DNA from: Bacteroides sp.
GTDB taxonomy: Bacteria > Bacteroidota > Bacteroidia > Bacteroidales > Muribaculaceae
Direction of reading: 5' to 3'
DNA: 64,000 nucleotides
Assembly (NCBI GenBank): GCA_014801815.1
Contig: JAAVDM010000063.1
Coordinates: 1-64,000 of the forward strand
Made by a program: the position numbers and the translations under genes. This document shows positions 43,142-52,614 of this stretch, in pieces (position 1 is the stretch's first letter; the number at the start of each line of letters is the position of its first letter). Under the pieces are notes generated by a model that saw nothing but the letters and a program-made list of their open reading frames with translations, was not told the DNA's origin and searched no databases.

Positions 43142-44629
43142 ATGAAGACGATTCGGCAGATAGTAGCCATAATAAGTATTCTGACAGTAACTGTGCTGTT
43201 CCTTGATTTTACCGGTGTCACCCAAGCTTATATAGGCTGGATTGCCAAAATCCAGTTCCTTCCGGCTTTGCTGGCACTGAATGTGTTTGTCATTGTCGGC
43301 CTCGTGTTGCTGACACTGATATTCGGCCGACTTTACTGTTCGGTAATCTGTCCGCTCGGGATAATGCAGGACGGTTTCGGATGGCTCGGAAAGAAAAGTC
43401 GTAAGAACCGATATTCCTATTCGGCACCGAAAAATGTATTGCGTTATGTCATGCTTGCCGTTATGGCAGTCGCTATTATAGCCGGTGTGGGTGTAGTGGT
43501 TGCTCTTCTTGCTCCTTACAGTGCATACGGACGTATAGCCCAGAGTATGCTTGCTCCGGTATGGCAGTGGGTCAACAATCTGCTGGCTTCATGGGCTGAG
43601 GCTCACGAAAGCTATGCTTTCTACAGTGTAGATATATGGCTGCGCGGAGGCATCGTGCTTATAGTAGCTGCGGCAACACTTGTAATACTCGGTTTTCTTG
43701 CATGGCGCAACGGACGCACGTACTGTAATACTGTCTGTCCTGTCGGGACTGTATTGGGCTTCATATCCCGTTTCTCTCTGCTGAAACCCGTCATAGACAC
43801 TTCAAAGTGTAACGGTTGCGGACTGTGTGCCCGAAACTGTAAGGCGGCCTGTATCAACAGTAAAGAACACACTATCGACTACTCGCGTTGTGTCACATGC
43901 TTTGACTGTATTGATAAATGTCATCGTGGCGCAATCTCTTATACACGTCGTCGCCCGGCAGTGGAACCTGTGACTGTAAACTCTGCAGCAGAAAATGTTG
44001 ACGGTTCGCGCAGAAATTTTCTGACTGTTACCGCTACAATAGCGGCAACGGCAGCCGTACATGCTCAGGAAAAGACTGTAGACGGTGGTCTTGCCGCAAT
44101 CACCGATAAGAAGATACCGTCGAGAAAGACCCGTATTGTACCACCCGGAGCAAAGAGTATAAAGAATCTGACCTCTCACTGTACGGCATGTCAGCTGTGT
44201 GTGTCGGCTTGTCCGAACGGAGTTCTGCGTCCCTCGACAGAACTTGATTCCCTTATGCAGCCGGAATCATCGTATGAGCGCGGTTACTGCCGTCCGGAGT
44301 GTACACGCTGTTCTGATGTATGTCCTGCCGGCGCCATTGAGCCGATAACCGTAGCTGATAAATCGTCGGTTCAGATAGGTCACGCAGTATGGATAAAAGA
44401 TAACTGTATTCCGCTCACTGATGGGGTTGCTTGCGGAAACTGTGCCCGTCACTGTCCGGTAGGAGCCATCACTATGGTCGCTTCGGTGGCAGATGATGAG
44501 ACATCACCGAAGATTCCGGTTGTCAACACGGAACGGTGTATCGGTTGCGGAGCGTGTGAGAATCTGTGTCCTTCGCGTCCTTTCAGCGCCATATATGTGG
44601 AGGGCCATGAGCGTCATCGGTATATTTAA
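43142..44629 (+). CDS. NapH-NapG-like polyferredoxin with an internal twin-arginine motif
   Basis: 495 aa from ATG 43142. Residues 1-210 form a NapH-like membrane domain with about four helices and paired Cys motifs YCSVICPLG (65-73) and YCNTVCPVG (194-202). Two 4Fe-4S sites follow (C223/226/229/233 and C250/253/256/260) on the cytoplasmic side. Then SRRNFL at 289-294 with a hydrophobic stretch and AxA-like VHA (306-308) looks exactly like a Tat signal, and a NapG-like part with about four more clusters (C347-357, C383-394, C422-438, C466-476) follows. I infer electron transfer from quinol or ferredoxin across the membrane to periplasmic partners. TatA and TatC are encoded 3.5 kb downstream in the same run. 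Confidence 0.82.
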   Translation: MKTIRQIVAIISILTVTVLFLDFTGVTQAYIGWIAKIQFLPALLALNVFVIVGLVLLTLIFGRLYCSVICPLGIMQDGFGWLGKKSRKNRYSYSAPKNVLRYVMLAVMAVAIIAGVGVVVALLAPYSAYGRIAQSMLAPVWQWVNNLLASWAEAHESYAFYSVDIWLRGGIVLIVAAATLVILGFLAWRNGRTYCNTVCPVGTVLGFISRFSLLKPVIDTSKCNGCGLCARNCKAACINSKEHTIDYSRCVTCFDCIDKCHRGAISYTRRRPAVEPVTVNSAAENVDGSRRNFLTVTATIAATAAVHAQEKTVDGGLAAITDKKIPSRKTRIVPPGAKSIKNLTSHCTACQLCVSACPNGVLRPSTELDSLMQPESSYERGYCRPECTRCSDVCPAGAIEPITVADKSSVQIGHAVWIKDNCIPLTDGVACGNCARHCPVGAITMVASVADDETSPKIPVVNTERCIGCGACENLCPSRPFSAIYVEGHERHRYI

Positions 44630-44649
44630 CTTTTTATATCCTTTACTTA

Positions 44650-46053
44650 ATGAATAAGAATATAAACCGTCGTGACTTTCTGAAGCGGCTCGGAGCAGGT
44701 CTGTCTGTCACCGGACTGACGCTTACGGGCTGTAACTCGGCCGGAAACAGAACCGGCGGCAACAGCAGTTCATCTGCCGGTTCAGGAGAAGGAGAGATGA
44801 CATACAGAATAAATCCCGGTACTGGCGACAAAGTATCGTTGCTTGGCTATGGCTGTATGCGCTGGCCTATGAAAGCAAATCCTGACGGAGAGGGAGAGAT
44901 TGTGGATCAGGAGGCTGTCAATGACCTTGTTGACTATGCTCTCGCTCATGGTGTCAATTATTTCGATACCGCTCCTCCGTATGTACGCGGTCTGTCGGAG
45001 GAAGCTACGGGAATAGCCCTGAGCCGTCACCCCAGAGACAGTTACTATATTGCCACAAAGATGTCAAATCATCATCTTGCCCGCAAAGGTCTGAAAGGTA
45101 AAGAGCTTTATGACGCCTCACTGGAAATGTACCGTAACTCGCTCGCCAAACTGAAAACCGACTATCTGGATTACTACCTGTTACACAATCTTGGAGGCGA
45201 GACAGGAATGCCGTTCCTCATGCAGCGTTTCTTTGACAGTGGAGTGCTTGATTTTCTTCTTAAAGAACGTGAGGCGGGACGAATCCGCAATCTCGGTTTC
45301 TCGTATCATGGTGATGTGAAAGTTTTTGACTATATGCTCTCACTGCATGACAAAGTACATTGGGATTTTGTGCAGATACAGCTTAATTATGTTGACTACC
45401 GACATGCTTCGGGCATGAATTTCAATGCCGAATATCTATATGACGAGCTTCAGAAACGCAATATTCCGGCTGTGATAATGGAGCCGCTGCTGGGTGGTCG
45501 TCTAGCTTCGCTGACCGACCACCTCAACGGTCGTCTTAAACAGCACTCTCCTGAAGAGAGTATCGCTTCGTGGGCGTTCCGCTTTTCCGGTACCTTCCCC
45601 GGTGTGCTGACAGTACTGAGTGGCATGACCTATATGGAGCATCTTCAGGACAATCTGTGCACCTACTCTCCGCTTCGGCCGCTGAATGATGCCGAGATGG
45701 CCATGCTCGAAGATACAGCTGTTGAGATGATAAGTTATCCGTCAGTGCCGTGTACGGCCTGCGAGTATTGTATGCCGTGCCCTTACGGTATAGATATACC
45801 CCGGATATTCGCACATTACAACAAGTGTCTCAATGAAGGCAATGTTCCGGCATCGAGTCAGAGCGAGAACTACCGGAAGGCGCGGAGGGCGTTTTTGGTG
45901 GGATATGACCGCACGGTGCCGCGTCTGCGTCAGGCAAGTCATTGTATCGGCTGCAATCAGTGTGCTCCTCACTGTCCTCAGTCAATACATATTCCGGATG
46001 AACTTCACCGTATAGACCGTTTTGTTGAAAATCTTAAACAGGAAACAATTTAA
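44650..46053 (+). CDS. Tat-exported ferredoxin-type aldo/keto reductase
   Basis: 467 aa. Twin-arginine signal NRRDFLKRLGAGLSVTGLTL at 6-25, with TLTGC (Cys28) as a possible lipobox; a Ser/Gly linker; an aldo/keto reductase barrel (about 55-350; VNYFDTAPPYVRG, DYLDYYLLHNLGG, ILMEPLLGG-type); then two 4Fe-4S motifs, CTACEYCMPCPYGIDIP and CIGCNQCAPHCPQSIHIP. Iron-sulfur or cofactor-loaded proteins are typical Tat cargo, so this is a probable client of the TatAC encoded downstream. It lies 21 bp after the polyferredoxin gene, which may supply its electrons. Confidence 0.88.
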   Translation: MNKNINRRDFLKRLGAGLSVTGLTLTGCNSAGNRTGGNSSSSAGSGEGEMTYRINPGTGDKVSLLGYGCMRWPMKANPDGEGEIVDQEAVNDLVDYALAHGVNYFDTAPPYVRGLSEEATGIALSRHPRDSYYIATKMSNHHLARKGLKGKELYDASLEMYRNSLAKLKTDYLDYYLLHNLGGETGMPFLMQRFFDSGVLDFLLKEREAGRIRNLGFSYHGDVKVFDYMLSLHDKVHWDFVQIQLNYVDYRHASGMNFNAEYLYDELQKRNIPAVIMEPLLGGRLASLTDHLNGRLKQHSPEESIASWAFRFSGTFPGVLTVLSGMTYMEHLQDNLCTYSPLRPLNDAEMAMLEDTAVEMISYPSVPCTACEYCMPCPYGIDIPRIFAHYNKCLNEGNVPASSQSENYRKARRAFLVGYDRTVPRLRQASHCIGCNQCAPHCPQSIHIPDELHRIDRFVENLKQETI

Positions 46054-46056
46054 CAA

Positions 46057-47205
46057 ATGCAGTACAGACCGTTAGGTAAAACTGGTATCAATGTCAGTGT
46101 CATTGCTCTCGGCTGCGAGGGCTTTATGAACAAGACCGCCGAGACCGTCAGAGCCGAACTTGATTATGCTATCGCTCACGGTATAAATTTTATTGACATC
46201 TATTCGCCCAATCCCGATCTGAGACGTAACATAGGAAACGCTCTGAAAGGACGCCGGGAAAGTTTCGTCATTCAGGGTCATCTCTCTACCGTATGGGAGA
46301 ATGACCAGTATCTGCGTACACGTGACATAAATAAGATACTCCCGGCCTTTGAGCAACAGCTTCAGGAACTTGACACCGATTATCTTGATGTAGGAATGAT
46401 TCACTATGTCGATGCTGAAGAAGACTTCCATAAGGTATTTAACGGTGAGATAATAAAATTCGCTCTGCGTCTGAAAGAGGAGGGACGCATACGCCATATA
46501 GGTATGAGCAGTCATAACCCTGTGGTTGCTCGTATGGCTGTCGAGACAGGTCTGATTGACGTGCTTATGTTCTCAATCAACCCGGCCTATGACCTCCAGC
46601 CGCCGAGCGAAAATGTCGATGACCTTTTTGATGAAGCTACTTTTGCTCATTCACGACATAACATTGATCCTGAACGTGAAAGACTTTACGAACTGTGCGA
46701 GCGTGAGGGGGTAGGCATAGATGTGATGAAAGTCTATGGCGGAGGCGACTTACTGAGTGAGGCCAATTCTCCATTTGGTAAGGCTATGACCCCGCCGCAA
46801 GTCATAGAATATGCTCTTACGCGTCCTGCTGTGGCTGCCGTAATGATAGGGGCACATAATATCGGCGAAATAGAAGCTGCTCTCAGTTGGTGTGACACCA
46901 CACCCGATGAACGCAACTACGTTAAAATAATGCAGGGTCTTGACCGTTTTTCATGGCAGGGGCACTGTATGTACTGCGGTCACTGCGCCCCCTGTTCTGT
47001 AAAGATTGACATAGCTTCGGTCAACAAATTCTATAATCTTACCAAAGCACAAGGTATGATACCCGAAACAGTGCGTGAACATTACAAAGCTCTGAAACAT
47101 CATGCTTCCGAATGTATCGCCTGCGGTGCCTGCGAACGCCGCTGTCCTTTCGGTGTCAGCATTATCGAGGGCATGAAACTCGCTACGGAACGATTTGGCT
47201 ACTGA
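46057..47205 (+). CDS. Ferredoxin-type aldo/keto reductase, cytoplasmic
   Basis: 382 aa, no signal peptide. An aldo/keto reductase barrel (INFIDIYSPNPDLRRNIG, LDTDYLDVGMIHYVD, LRLKEEGRIRHIGMSSHNP) ends in two 4Fe-4S motifs, CMYCGHCAPCSVKIDI and CIACGACERRCPFGVSI. It begins 4 bp after the Tat-exported reductase and resembles it, so the pair probably act on related substrates on opposite sides of the membrane (inference). Physiological substrate unknown. Confidence 0.88.
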   Translation: MQYRPLGKTGINVSVIALGCEGFMNKTAETVRAELDYAIAHGINFIDIYSPNPDLRRNIGNALKGRRESFVIQGHLSTVWENDQYLRTRDINKILPAFEQQLQELDTDYLDVGMIHYVDAEEDFHKVFNGEIIKFALRLKEEGRIRHIGMSSHNPVVARMAVETGLIDVLMFSINPAYDLQPPSENVDDLFDEATFAHSRHNIDPERERLYELCEREGVGIDVMKVYGGGDLLSEANSPFGKAMTPPQVIEYALTRPAVAAVMIGAHNIGEIEAALSWCDTTPDERNYVKIMQGLDRFSWQGHCMYCGHCAPCSVKIDIASVNKFYNLTKAQGMIPETVREHYKALKHHASECIACGACERRCPFGVSIIEGMKLATERFGY

Positions 47206-47217
47206 CATATTATAGAA

Positions 47218-47634
47218 ATGAAGGAACTTACAGACATTCTTCATGCCGAAGGCTGTTCATGTGTCATTTGCAAAGACGGTAAGATTTCACTGTTCCGTCA
47301 GCGGGGAGTGAAAGACCTTTTGCACCTGCTGAAATCGACACCCGATGAACTTCATGGTGCCGTTATCGCAGACAAGGTAGTAGGCAAAGGGGCTGCGGCT
47401 CTTATGATACTCGGTGGTGTCGTATCTGTATATGCCGATGTAATCAGTCGTCCGGCACTGGAACTTTTGAACAGCACCGGCATACCGGTTAGCTATGGGG
47501 TTGTTGTGCCTAATATCATAAACCGTGCGGGTACGGGAATATGCCCTGTCGAAACACTGTGTATGGAGTGTAATTCGGCTGCAGAGTGCCTGCTGTTAAT
47601 AGAAAACTTTATCAATAAACAAAATAACAACTGA
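47218..47634 (+). CDS. DUF1893 domain protein
   Basis: 138 aa. DUF1893 proteins are small, Cys-bearing and of unknown function. Seen: CSCVICKDGKISLFRQRGV near 13-31, DKVVGKGAAALMILGGVVSVYADVIS near 52-77 (a conserved GKGAA loop like cytidine-deaminase relatives), and CPVETLCMECNSAAECL near 113-129 with Cys residues that could hold a cluster or metal. Its place between the reductases and an ECF-S-like gene suggests a redox or cofactor role (inference). Confidence 0.85.
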   Translation: MKELTDILHAEGCSCVICKDGKISLFRQRGVKDLLHLLKSTPDELHGAVIADKVVGKGAAALMILGGVVSVYADVISRPALELLNSTGIPVSYGVVVPNIINRAGTGICPVETLCMECNSAAECLLLIENFINKQNNN

Positions 47635-47637
47635 AAT

Positions 47638-48147
47638 ATGCAGAATACAATCAGATTACAGTCTCTGCCGTTCAGCAGTGTCAGAACCTATCTGACGGCA
47701 GCTATTTTCATTTTAGGTAATATCCTATTGCCGCAACTGTTCCACCTTGTGCCGCAGGGCGGAGTGACGTGGCTGCCTATCTATTTCTTCACCTTGATAG
47801 CAGCTTACAGATATGGATGGCGTGTCGGTCTTCTGACCGCTGTCGCCTCACCGCTTGTCAACAGTCTTATCTTCGGAATGCCGGCCGTAGCCGGTCTGCC
47901 CGCCATTATTCTCAAATCTATTCTGCTTGCATCTGTAGCAGGTTATACCGCCTATCGTTTCCGCAGGGTATCAATTATGTTGCTGACAGCGGTTGTACTC
48001 GGTTATCATCTTATCGGTACTCTCGGTGAGTGGGCACTCACAGGCGATTTCTTCCTTGCCTGTCAGGATTTCCGTATCGGCATACCCGGCATGTTACTTC
48101 AGATAATCGGCGGTTATTTCGTAATTCGTTATCTTATCAGAAAATAA
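47638..48147 (+). CDS. ECF transporter S component-like membrane protein
   Basis: 169 aa, about five or six membrane helices, start [20 protein letters not shown]. It resembles vitamin-binding S components of ECF transporters ([36 protein letters not shown]). The ligand and partner T/A components are not visible here. It may deliver a cofactor to the neighbouring reductases, which is inference only. Spacing to the DUF1893 gene is 3 bp and to tatA 7 bp, so one operon. Confidence 0.75.
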   Translation: MQNTIRLQSLPFSSVRTYLTAAIFILGNILLPQLFHLVPQGGVTWLPIYFFTLIAAYRYGWRVGLLTAVASPLVNSLIFGMPAVAGLPAIILKSILLASVAGYTAYRFRRVSIMLLTAVVLGYHLIGTLGEWALTGDFFLACQDFRIGIPGMLLQIIGGYFVIRYLIRK

Positions 48148-48154
48148 ATATTCT

Positions 48155-48355
48155 ATGAATATGCTTCTGTTTATAGGTGGTCTCGGGATGAGTGAGATAC
48201 TCCTCATTGCGCTCGTTGTGCTGCTCTTTTTCGGCGGAAAGAAAATACCGGAACTTATGAAAGGACTCGGCAAGGGTGTACGTTCTTTCAAGACCGGTCT
48301 GAACGAACTTGAAAGCGACATAACCGAACCGGAAGAAAAGAAAGCCGATAGATGA
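48155..48355 (+). CDS. tatA: Sec-independent protein translocase TatA
   Basis: 66 aa. One transmembrane helix ([15 protein letters not shown], about 12-26), the FGGKKIPEL hinge at 26-34 and an amphipathic helix [17 protein letters not shown]. The subunit multiplies to form the Tat pore. No separate TatB is seen, as is usual for a two-protein system. It overlaps tatC by 4 bp. Confidence 0.92.
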   Translation: MNMLLFIGGLGMSEILLIALVVLLFFGGKKIPELMKGLGKGVRSFKTGLNELESDITEPEEKKADR

Positions 48356-49173
48356 GCCGGATTGAGGAAAAGCATAGCTTTTGGTGGCATCTGGATATAC
48401 TGCGTACAGTGCTGATACGTATTATCGCTGTCTCGGTGATATGCGGTATCGTAGCTTTTCTGTTTAAGGAGGAGGTTTTTTCCTTCGTTCTGGCTCCGAA
48501 GTCCCAGAACTTTGTGACTTATCGGTTTCTTGATATGCTCTGTGACAGATTCGGTTTGGCACCTGTAGGCTCATTTGATGTCCTGCTTATCAATACCGGT
48601 CTGGCACAGCAGTTTATAATCCATATGAAAACGGCCTTCTGTGTGGGTGTTGTTTGTGCTTCGCCTTATATACTGTATCAGCTGTTCGCCTTCATTGCAC
48701 CCGCTCTCTATGACAATGAGAAGAGAAACGTTGTCAGGATAGTTTTCAGCGGTTACCTGATGTTCGCCTTAGGGCTTGTATTCAATTACTATGTGATATT
48801 TCCTCTTACTTTTCACTTTCTGGGTACATATCAGGTAGACGTTGAGGTGGCGAATATGATTAGTCTTGATTCGTATATGAGTACCCTGATAGTAATGAGT
48901 CTGTGCATGGGTATCGTATTCGAGATACCGGTATTGGCATGGTTTTTCGCTAAAATCGGACTGCTTGACGCCACTATGCTGAAACATTACCGTCGGCACG
49001 CAATCGTTGCTATTCTGATAGTCGCGGCTGTTATTACGCCGACTTCCGATGTCTTCACTCTGCTTATAGTGTCATTTCCGATGTATATTCTCTATGAGGT
49101 GAGTATACTTCTGGTTAGAGTTACCGCCACTCGTAAGCAATGCGACACGTCTGTCGCTACTCTTCCGGCATGA
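48352..49173 (+). CDS. tatC: Sec-independent protein translocase TatC
   Basis: 273 aa, six membrane helices. It binds the twin-arginine signal at the cytoplasmic face. Seen: start [17 protein letters not shown] (the EHLEELR region reads HLDILR), [37 protein letters not shown], and [33 protein letters not shown]. Last gene of the run beginning at 43142, followed by a strong terminator. Confidence 0.95.
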   Translation: MSRIEEKHSFWWHLDILRTVLIRIIAVSVICGIVAFLFKEEVFSFVLAPKSQNFVTYRFLDMLCDRFGLAPVGSFDVLLINTGLAQQFIIHMKTAFCVGVVCASPYILYQLFAFIAPALYDNEKRNVVRIVFSGYLMFALGLVFNYYVIFPLTFHFLGTYQVDVEVANMISLDSYMSTLIVMSLCMGIVFEIPVLAWFFAKIGLLDATMLKHYRRHAIVAILIVAAVITPTSDVFTLLIVSFPMYILYEVSILLVRVTATRKQCDTSVATLPA

Positions 49174-49210
49174 GAGTACATACCGTAACATAATATGTGT
49201 CCGTATACGA

Positions 49211-49254
49211 AAGCGCGACCCTTCTGAATTACAAAATTCAGAAGGGTCGCGCTT
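49211..49254. terminator. Bidirectional terminator after tatC
   Basis: A perfect 20-bp stem: AAGCGCGACCCTTCTGAATT, a four-base loop ACAA, and the exact complement, between convergent tatC and the malic enzyme gene. Confidence 0.92.
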
Positions 49255-49282
49255 ATTAACTCTTACACGATAAACAGAACTA

Positions 49283-50608
49283 TTACATTCTACATGCACT
49301 CTGTGTCTTAATGAGATATGCAATCAGCGCCTCATTCGTGCAGATTATCTCCTGCAATCTGTTACGATAGGTATCAAAGTCTTCTATCTTTTTTCTGGCG
49401 ATACCCGATTCTTCGGCGGCTTTTATAACTGCGGGCGCTACTACGGTCAGCAGACGGTGGTCAAATGGTTTCGGAAGAATATATGAAGGGCCGAAGCTCA
49501 GATGTTCTACACCGTAGGCTTTTGCAATATCATCGGGTACAGGTTCTTGTGCGAGAGCGGCTATGGCACGGGCGGCGGCTACCTTCATCGCTTCGTTGAT
49601 TTCAGTAGCACCACAATCCAACGCCCCTCGGAATATATAGGGGAAGCCGAGTACGTTGTTTATCTGATTGGGATAATCACTGCGGCCTGTGGCAAAAATG
49701 ATATCGGAACGTGAGGCTATCGCTACTTCATAAGCTATCTCCGGTGCCGGATTGGCTAATGCAAATACAATAGGACGTTTGGCCATTGACATCAGCATCT
49801 CTTCGGTGACAACATCGGCTACTGACAGACCTAAGAATACATCGGCACCTTTCATAGCCTCGGCGAGAGTGTTTATGTCACGGTCAGTGGCAAACTCGGC
49901 TTTCGTAGGATTCAGGTTGCCACGATCTTTACGGATTACTCCCTTGCTGTCGCACATCACTATATTCTCGTGTCGTACACCAAGCTCGCAGAACAGGCGT
50001 GTGCAGGCTATAGCTGCCGCTCCGGCGCCGTTTACCACAACCTTTACTTTATCTATATCCTTATGTTGAAGCAGCAACGCATTCAGCAGGGCTGCTGAAG
50101 AGATGATAGCGGTGCCATGCTGGTCATCGTGCATCACCGGTATATCCAGCTCCTCACGCAAGTCTTTCTCTATCTCGAAACATTCAGGTGCTTTTATATC
50201 CTCAAGATTTATTCCTCCGAAAGTAGGTGCGAGACGTGCTACGGTACGTACAAATTCCTTCGGGTCGGTTTCATCAATTTCAATATCGAATGCGTCTAAT
50301 CCCGCAAATATCTTAAAGAGTAATACCTTGCCTTCCATAACGGGTTTGGAAGCTTTTGCCCCGATATTGCCGAGTCCTAATACAGCGGTTCCGTTTGAGA
50401 TTACTGCTACAAGATTGCCTCGGTTGGTATAATCGAAAATCTTGTTGGCATCGTCCTTTATTGCCAGACACGGATAAGCTACTCCGGGAGAGTAGGCGAG
50501 TGCAAGGTCTTCGGGAGTATCATACGGTTTTGTGGGTACTACTTCTATCTTACCGGGCTGAGGGTAGCGGTGATAATCCAAAGCCGCTTCTTCTAATGAC
50601 TTAGACAT
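49283..50608 (-). CDS. maeB: NAD(P)-dependent malic enzyme, single-domain form
   Basis: 441 aa. Decarboxylates malate to pyruvate and CO2 with NAD(P)H. Seen: [37 protein letters not shown] with catalytic residues, [15 protein letters not shown] metal site, [17 protein letters not shown]ossmann motif, and ALANPAPEI. It ends after the malic domain ([21 protein letters not shown]) without the C-terminal phosphotransacetylase-like domain of the 760-aa MaeB proteins common in Bacteroides. Single gene; a MITE copy lies 46 bp upstream of the start. Confidence 0.92.
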   Translation of the reverse strand: MSKSLEEAALDYHRYPQPGKIEVVPTKPYDTPEDLALAYSPGVAYPCLAIKDDANKIFDYTNRGNLVAVISNGTAVLGLGNIGAKASKPVMEGKVLLFKIFAGLDAFDIEIDETDPKEFVRTVARLAPTFGGINLEDIKAPECFEIEKDLREELDIPVMHDDQHGTAIISSAALLNALLLQHKDIDKVKVVVNGAGAAAIACTRLFCELGVRHENIVMCDSKGVIRKDRGNLNPTKAEFATDRDINTLAEAMKGADVFLGLSVADVVTEEMLMSMAKRPIVFALANPAPEIAYEVAIASRSDIIFATGRSDYPNQINNVLGFPYIFRGALDCGATEINEAMKVAAARAIAALAQEPVPDDIAKAYGVEHLSFGPSYILPKPFDHRLLTVVAPAVIKAAEESGIARKKIEDFDTYRNRLQEIICTNEALIAYLIKTQSACRM

Positions 50609-50653
50609 ATATTTTCTATTTAAGTTTGGTTGATATGGTTGTGCGATTATATA

Positions 50654-50845
50654 TAAGTAGCTCTTAAAAAATAAACTATATATATTGAGATAAAGTCTTC
50701 GAGTCTTGAACCATAAAACTTGTTATTTTGGGGTACTTCGGACTTATTTCTCAGTCGAATACTGAAGTATTCTCCTTCGCTTCGCGTCTGAATCACCTCA
50801 AAAATACTACGTTTTATATGTTTATTAATTTTTAAGAACTATTTA
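50654..50845 (+). mobile_element. MITE-like palindromic element, copy C
   Basis: 192 bp, ends TAAGTAGCTCTTAAAAAATAA and the degenerate complement TTTTTAAGAACTATTTA. Same orientation as copy B. The interior shows the GAATACTGAAGTATTC palindrome. It stands upstream of the malic enzyme gene. Confidence 0.7.
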
Positions 50846-50950
50846 TTTTCAAAACACTGTAAGACTCCTGTCGGTTTGTTGCAGTTTTATCTGAAACGAA
50901 AAATTGGTAGTATTTAAGGTAATATGTATCAGTCTTTAATGACAGGTGTA
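50846..50950. other. Intergenic region, nothing recognised
   Basis: Between MITE copy C and the terminator at 50951; A/T-rich, no promoter with a clear -7/-33 pair found for maeB, which starts at 50608. Confidence 0.4.
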
Positions 50951-51002
50951 ACACATAAGACCTCGCACTCCTCGTTAATACGGAGTGCGAGGTCTTATGT
51001 GT
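50951..51002. terminator. Terminator of the thiol peroxidase gene
   Basis: ACACATAAGACCTCGCACTC begins a 21-bp arm that pairs perfectly with the arm ending at 51002, 10-nt loop. About 40 bp after the tpx stop (minus strand). Confidence 0.88.
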
Positions 51003-51042
51003 CTTTACTGCTTACTACCTGAAAAAGGTAGAGTGCCATCTT

Positions 51043-51540
51043 TTAGGCCAATTCCTTCTTAACCATTTCGTAATCAGGCTCGCTGGTTATCTGCTCGCAA
51101 AGAGAGGTAGCCTTGACTATACCGTTTTCGTCGATTACTACGAGTGCACGGGCGTAAAGATCCTGAAGAGGGCCGTTCTCGATACGTACACCATAACGGT
51201 CGCCGAACTGGCTGCGGAAGCCACTGCCGGTCTTTACATTCTCAATACCGTTGACAGAGCAGAAACGTGCTGCTGCAAAGGGAAGGTCCATTGAAACGCA
51301 GAGTACCTTTGTATTGGGCAGTGAAGCAGCTTGAGTGTTGAACTTGCGTACCGATGTAGCGCATACATCGGTATCGAGGCTGGGGAAGATATTGAGTACT
51401 ACGCGCTGACCCTTGAAGTCGGCCAGTTTGATGGGCTGCAGATCCTGACCTGTAAGATCAAGTTCGGGTGCGGGTGTGCCGACTGCGGGTAACTCACCGT
51501 GTAACTTCATCTCAAGGCCATTCATAAATACTGTGTTCAT
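51043..51540 (-). CDS. tpx: Thiol peroxidase
   Basis: 165 aa from ATG 51540; the frame extends upstream through a TTG but homologs are this length. Tpx is an atypical 2-Cys peroxiredoxin reducing peroxides with thioredoxin. Seen: ELPAVGTPAPELDLTGQDL, peroxidatic C60 (FPSLDTDVCATSVRKFN), resolving C94 (AARFCSVNGIE). The only close neighbour is a MITE copy about 95 bp upstream. Fits the redox character of this region. Confidence 0.94.
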   Translation of the reverse strand: MNTVFMNGLEMKLHGELPAVGTPAPELDLTGQDLQPIKLADFKGQRVVLNIFPSLDTDVCATSVRKFNTQAASLPNTKVLCVSMDLPFAAARFCSVNGIENVKTGSGFRSQFGDRYGVRIENGPLQDLYARALVVIDENGIVKATSLCEQITSEPDYEMVKKELA

Positions 51541-51635
51541 GGTAATAACTATTACGTTTTTAAGAGTATACCTCCAACGTAGAGGCATCTATCAAAGAAA
51601 CGGCCTGACAGCCCATATAGTTCTCTAAGAAATGC

Positions 51636-51829
51636 CAAGTAGCTCTTAAAAATTAATAAACATATAAAACGTAGTATTTTTGAGGCGATTCGGAATCGGA
51701 ATGAAGGAGACTACTTCAGTATTCGACTGAGAAATAAGTCCGAAGCACCCCAAAATAACAAGTTTTAAGGTTCAGGACTCAAAGACTTTACCTGAAAATA
51801 TGTATCGTTTAATTTTAAAGAGCTATTTA
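51636..51829 (-). mobile_element. MITE-like palindromic element, copy D
   Basis: 194 bp; left end AAGTAGCTCTTAAAAATTAA is the exact consensus, right end TTAAAGAGCTATTTA is degenerate. Central palindrome ACTTCAGTATTCGACTGAG. It lies 12 bp after the flavin reductase stop and upstream of tpx. Confidence 0.7.
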
Positions 51830-51841
51830 TGATTACAGTAT

Positions 51842-52471
51842 TTAACCTTCAGTATGAAAGTTGGTGAATGTACCGCGCTCCTGTTCCGGCAATCCCTGAG
51901 CCTCACGTGCCATAGATATAGCTTTGAGCATGAAGACCATGTTCTTGCCGAGATTACGCATGGTCTGGAGACCTTCGAGGTCATCTTCAACATCTGCAGC
52001 CGTGAAGCCGTGTACTTCATTCCAATATGTACTCGATACTATAGGCATGGAGCTGATGGTGAAATATTTGTTTATCTCGTCAAAAGCCGATGTGGAACCG
52101 GCACGACGCGATGAGATTACGGCTGCACCGACTTTCATTGTTTTGTCAACTACACCGGAGGTGCTGTAGAACAGACGGTCCAGAAATGCGAGCAACTGAC
52201 CGTTGCAGCCGGCATAATAGACAGGACTGCCTACCAGAAGGCCGTCGGCTTCGGCAAATTTCGGAGCACTTTCATTAACTATATCATTGAAGACGCAACG
52301 GCCGTGTTCACGACAGAAATTACACCCTATACACCCGCGCACGTCTTTGTTACCGACATTAATACGCTCAACTTCGATGTTATGGGCTAACAACGTTTTT
52401 TCTACCTCCTTAAGACCTCGGTCGGTACACCCGTTAAGATGTGGACTGCCATTTATAACCAGTACTTTCAT
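51842..52471 (-). CDS. NADPH-dependent FMN reductase / flavodoxin-like protein with a Cys cluster
   Basis: 209 aa. Flavodoxin-fold reductase: MKVLVINGSPHLNGCTDRGL at 1-20 (FMN phosphate loop), ADGLLVGSPVYYAGCNGQLLAFLDR near 74-98. Cysteines 47, 50, 53 and 59 (RGCIGCNFCREHGRC) mark the iron-sulfur-flavoprotein-like subgroup. It is divergent from the HxlR regulator at 52699; HxlR proteins usually control such oxidoreductases. A large inverted repeat lies between. Substrate unknown; quinone or azo/nitro reduction is possible. Confidence 0.88.
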   Translation of the reverse strand: MKVLVINGSPHLNGCTDRGLKEVEKTLLAHNIEVERINVGNKDVRGCIGCNFCREHGRCVFNDIVNESAPKFAEADGLLVGSPVYYAGCNGQLLAFLDRLFYSTSGVVDKTMKVGAAVISSRRAGSTSAFDEINKYFTISSMPIVSSTYWNEVHGFTAADVEDDLEGLQTMRNLGKNMVFMLKAISMAREAQGLPEQERGTFTNFHTEG

Positions 52472-52614
52472 AAGAAATTTTATTTGAATTATTTATAGTG
52501 TTCCGAGATAGATAATAACAAAATATAAACGCGGGGTGTATACATTTGTTTATCATCTCGTAGTAGTTCAGAATATTCAGACTATAAAGGTAAGACTTTA
52601 GCCACATTATATCA

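Noticed and set aside
50654..50845. TATTTTTG inside MITE copies as an outward promoter
   Set aside because: It fits the -7 consensus, but no TTTG sits at the right distance upstream in the copies inspected.
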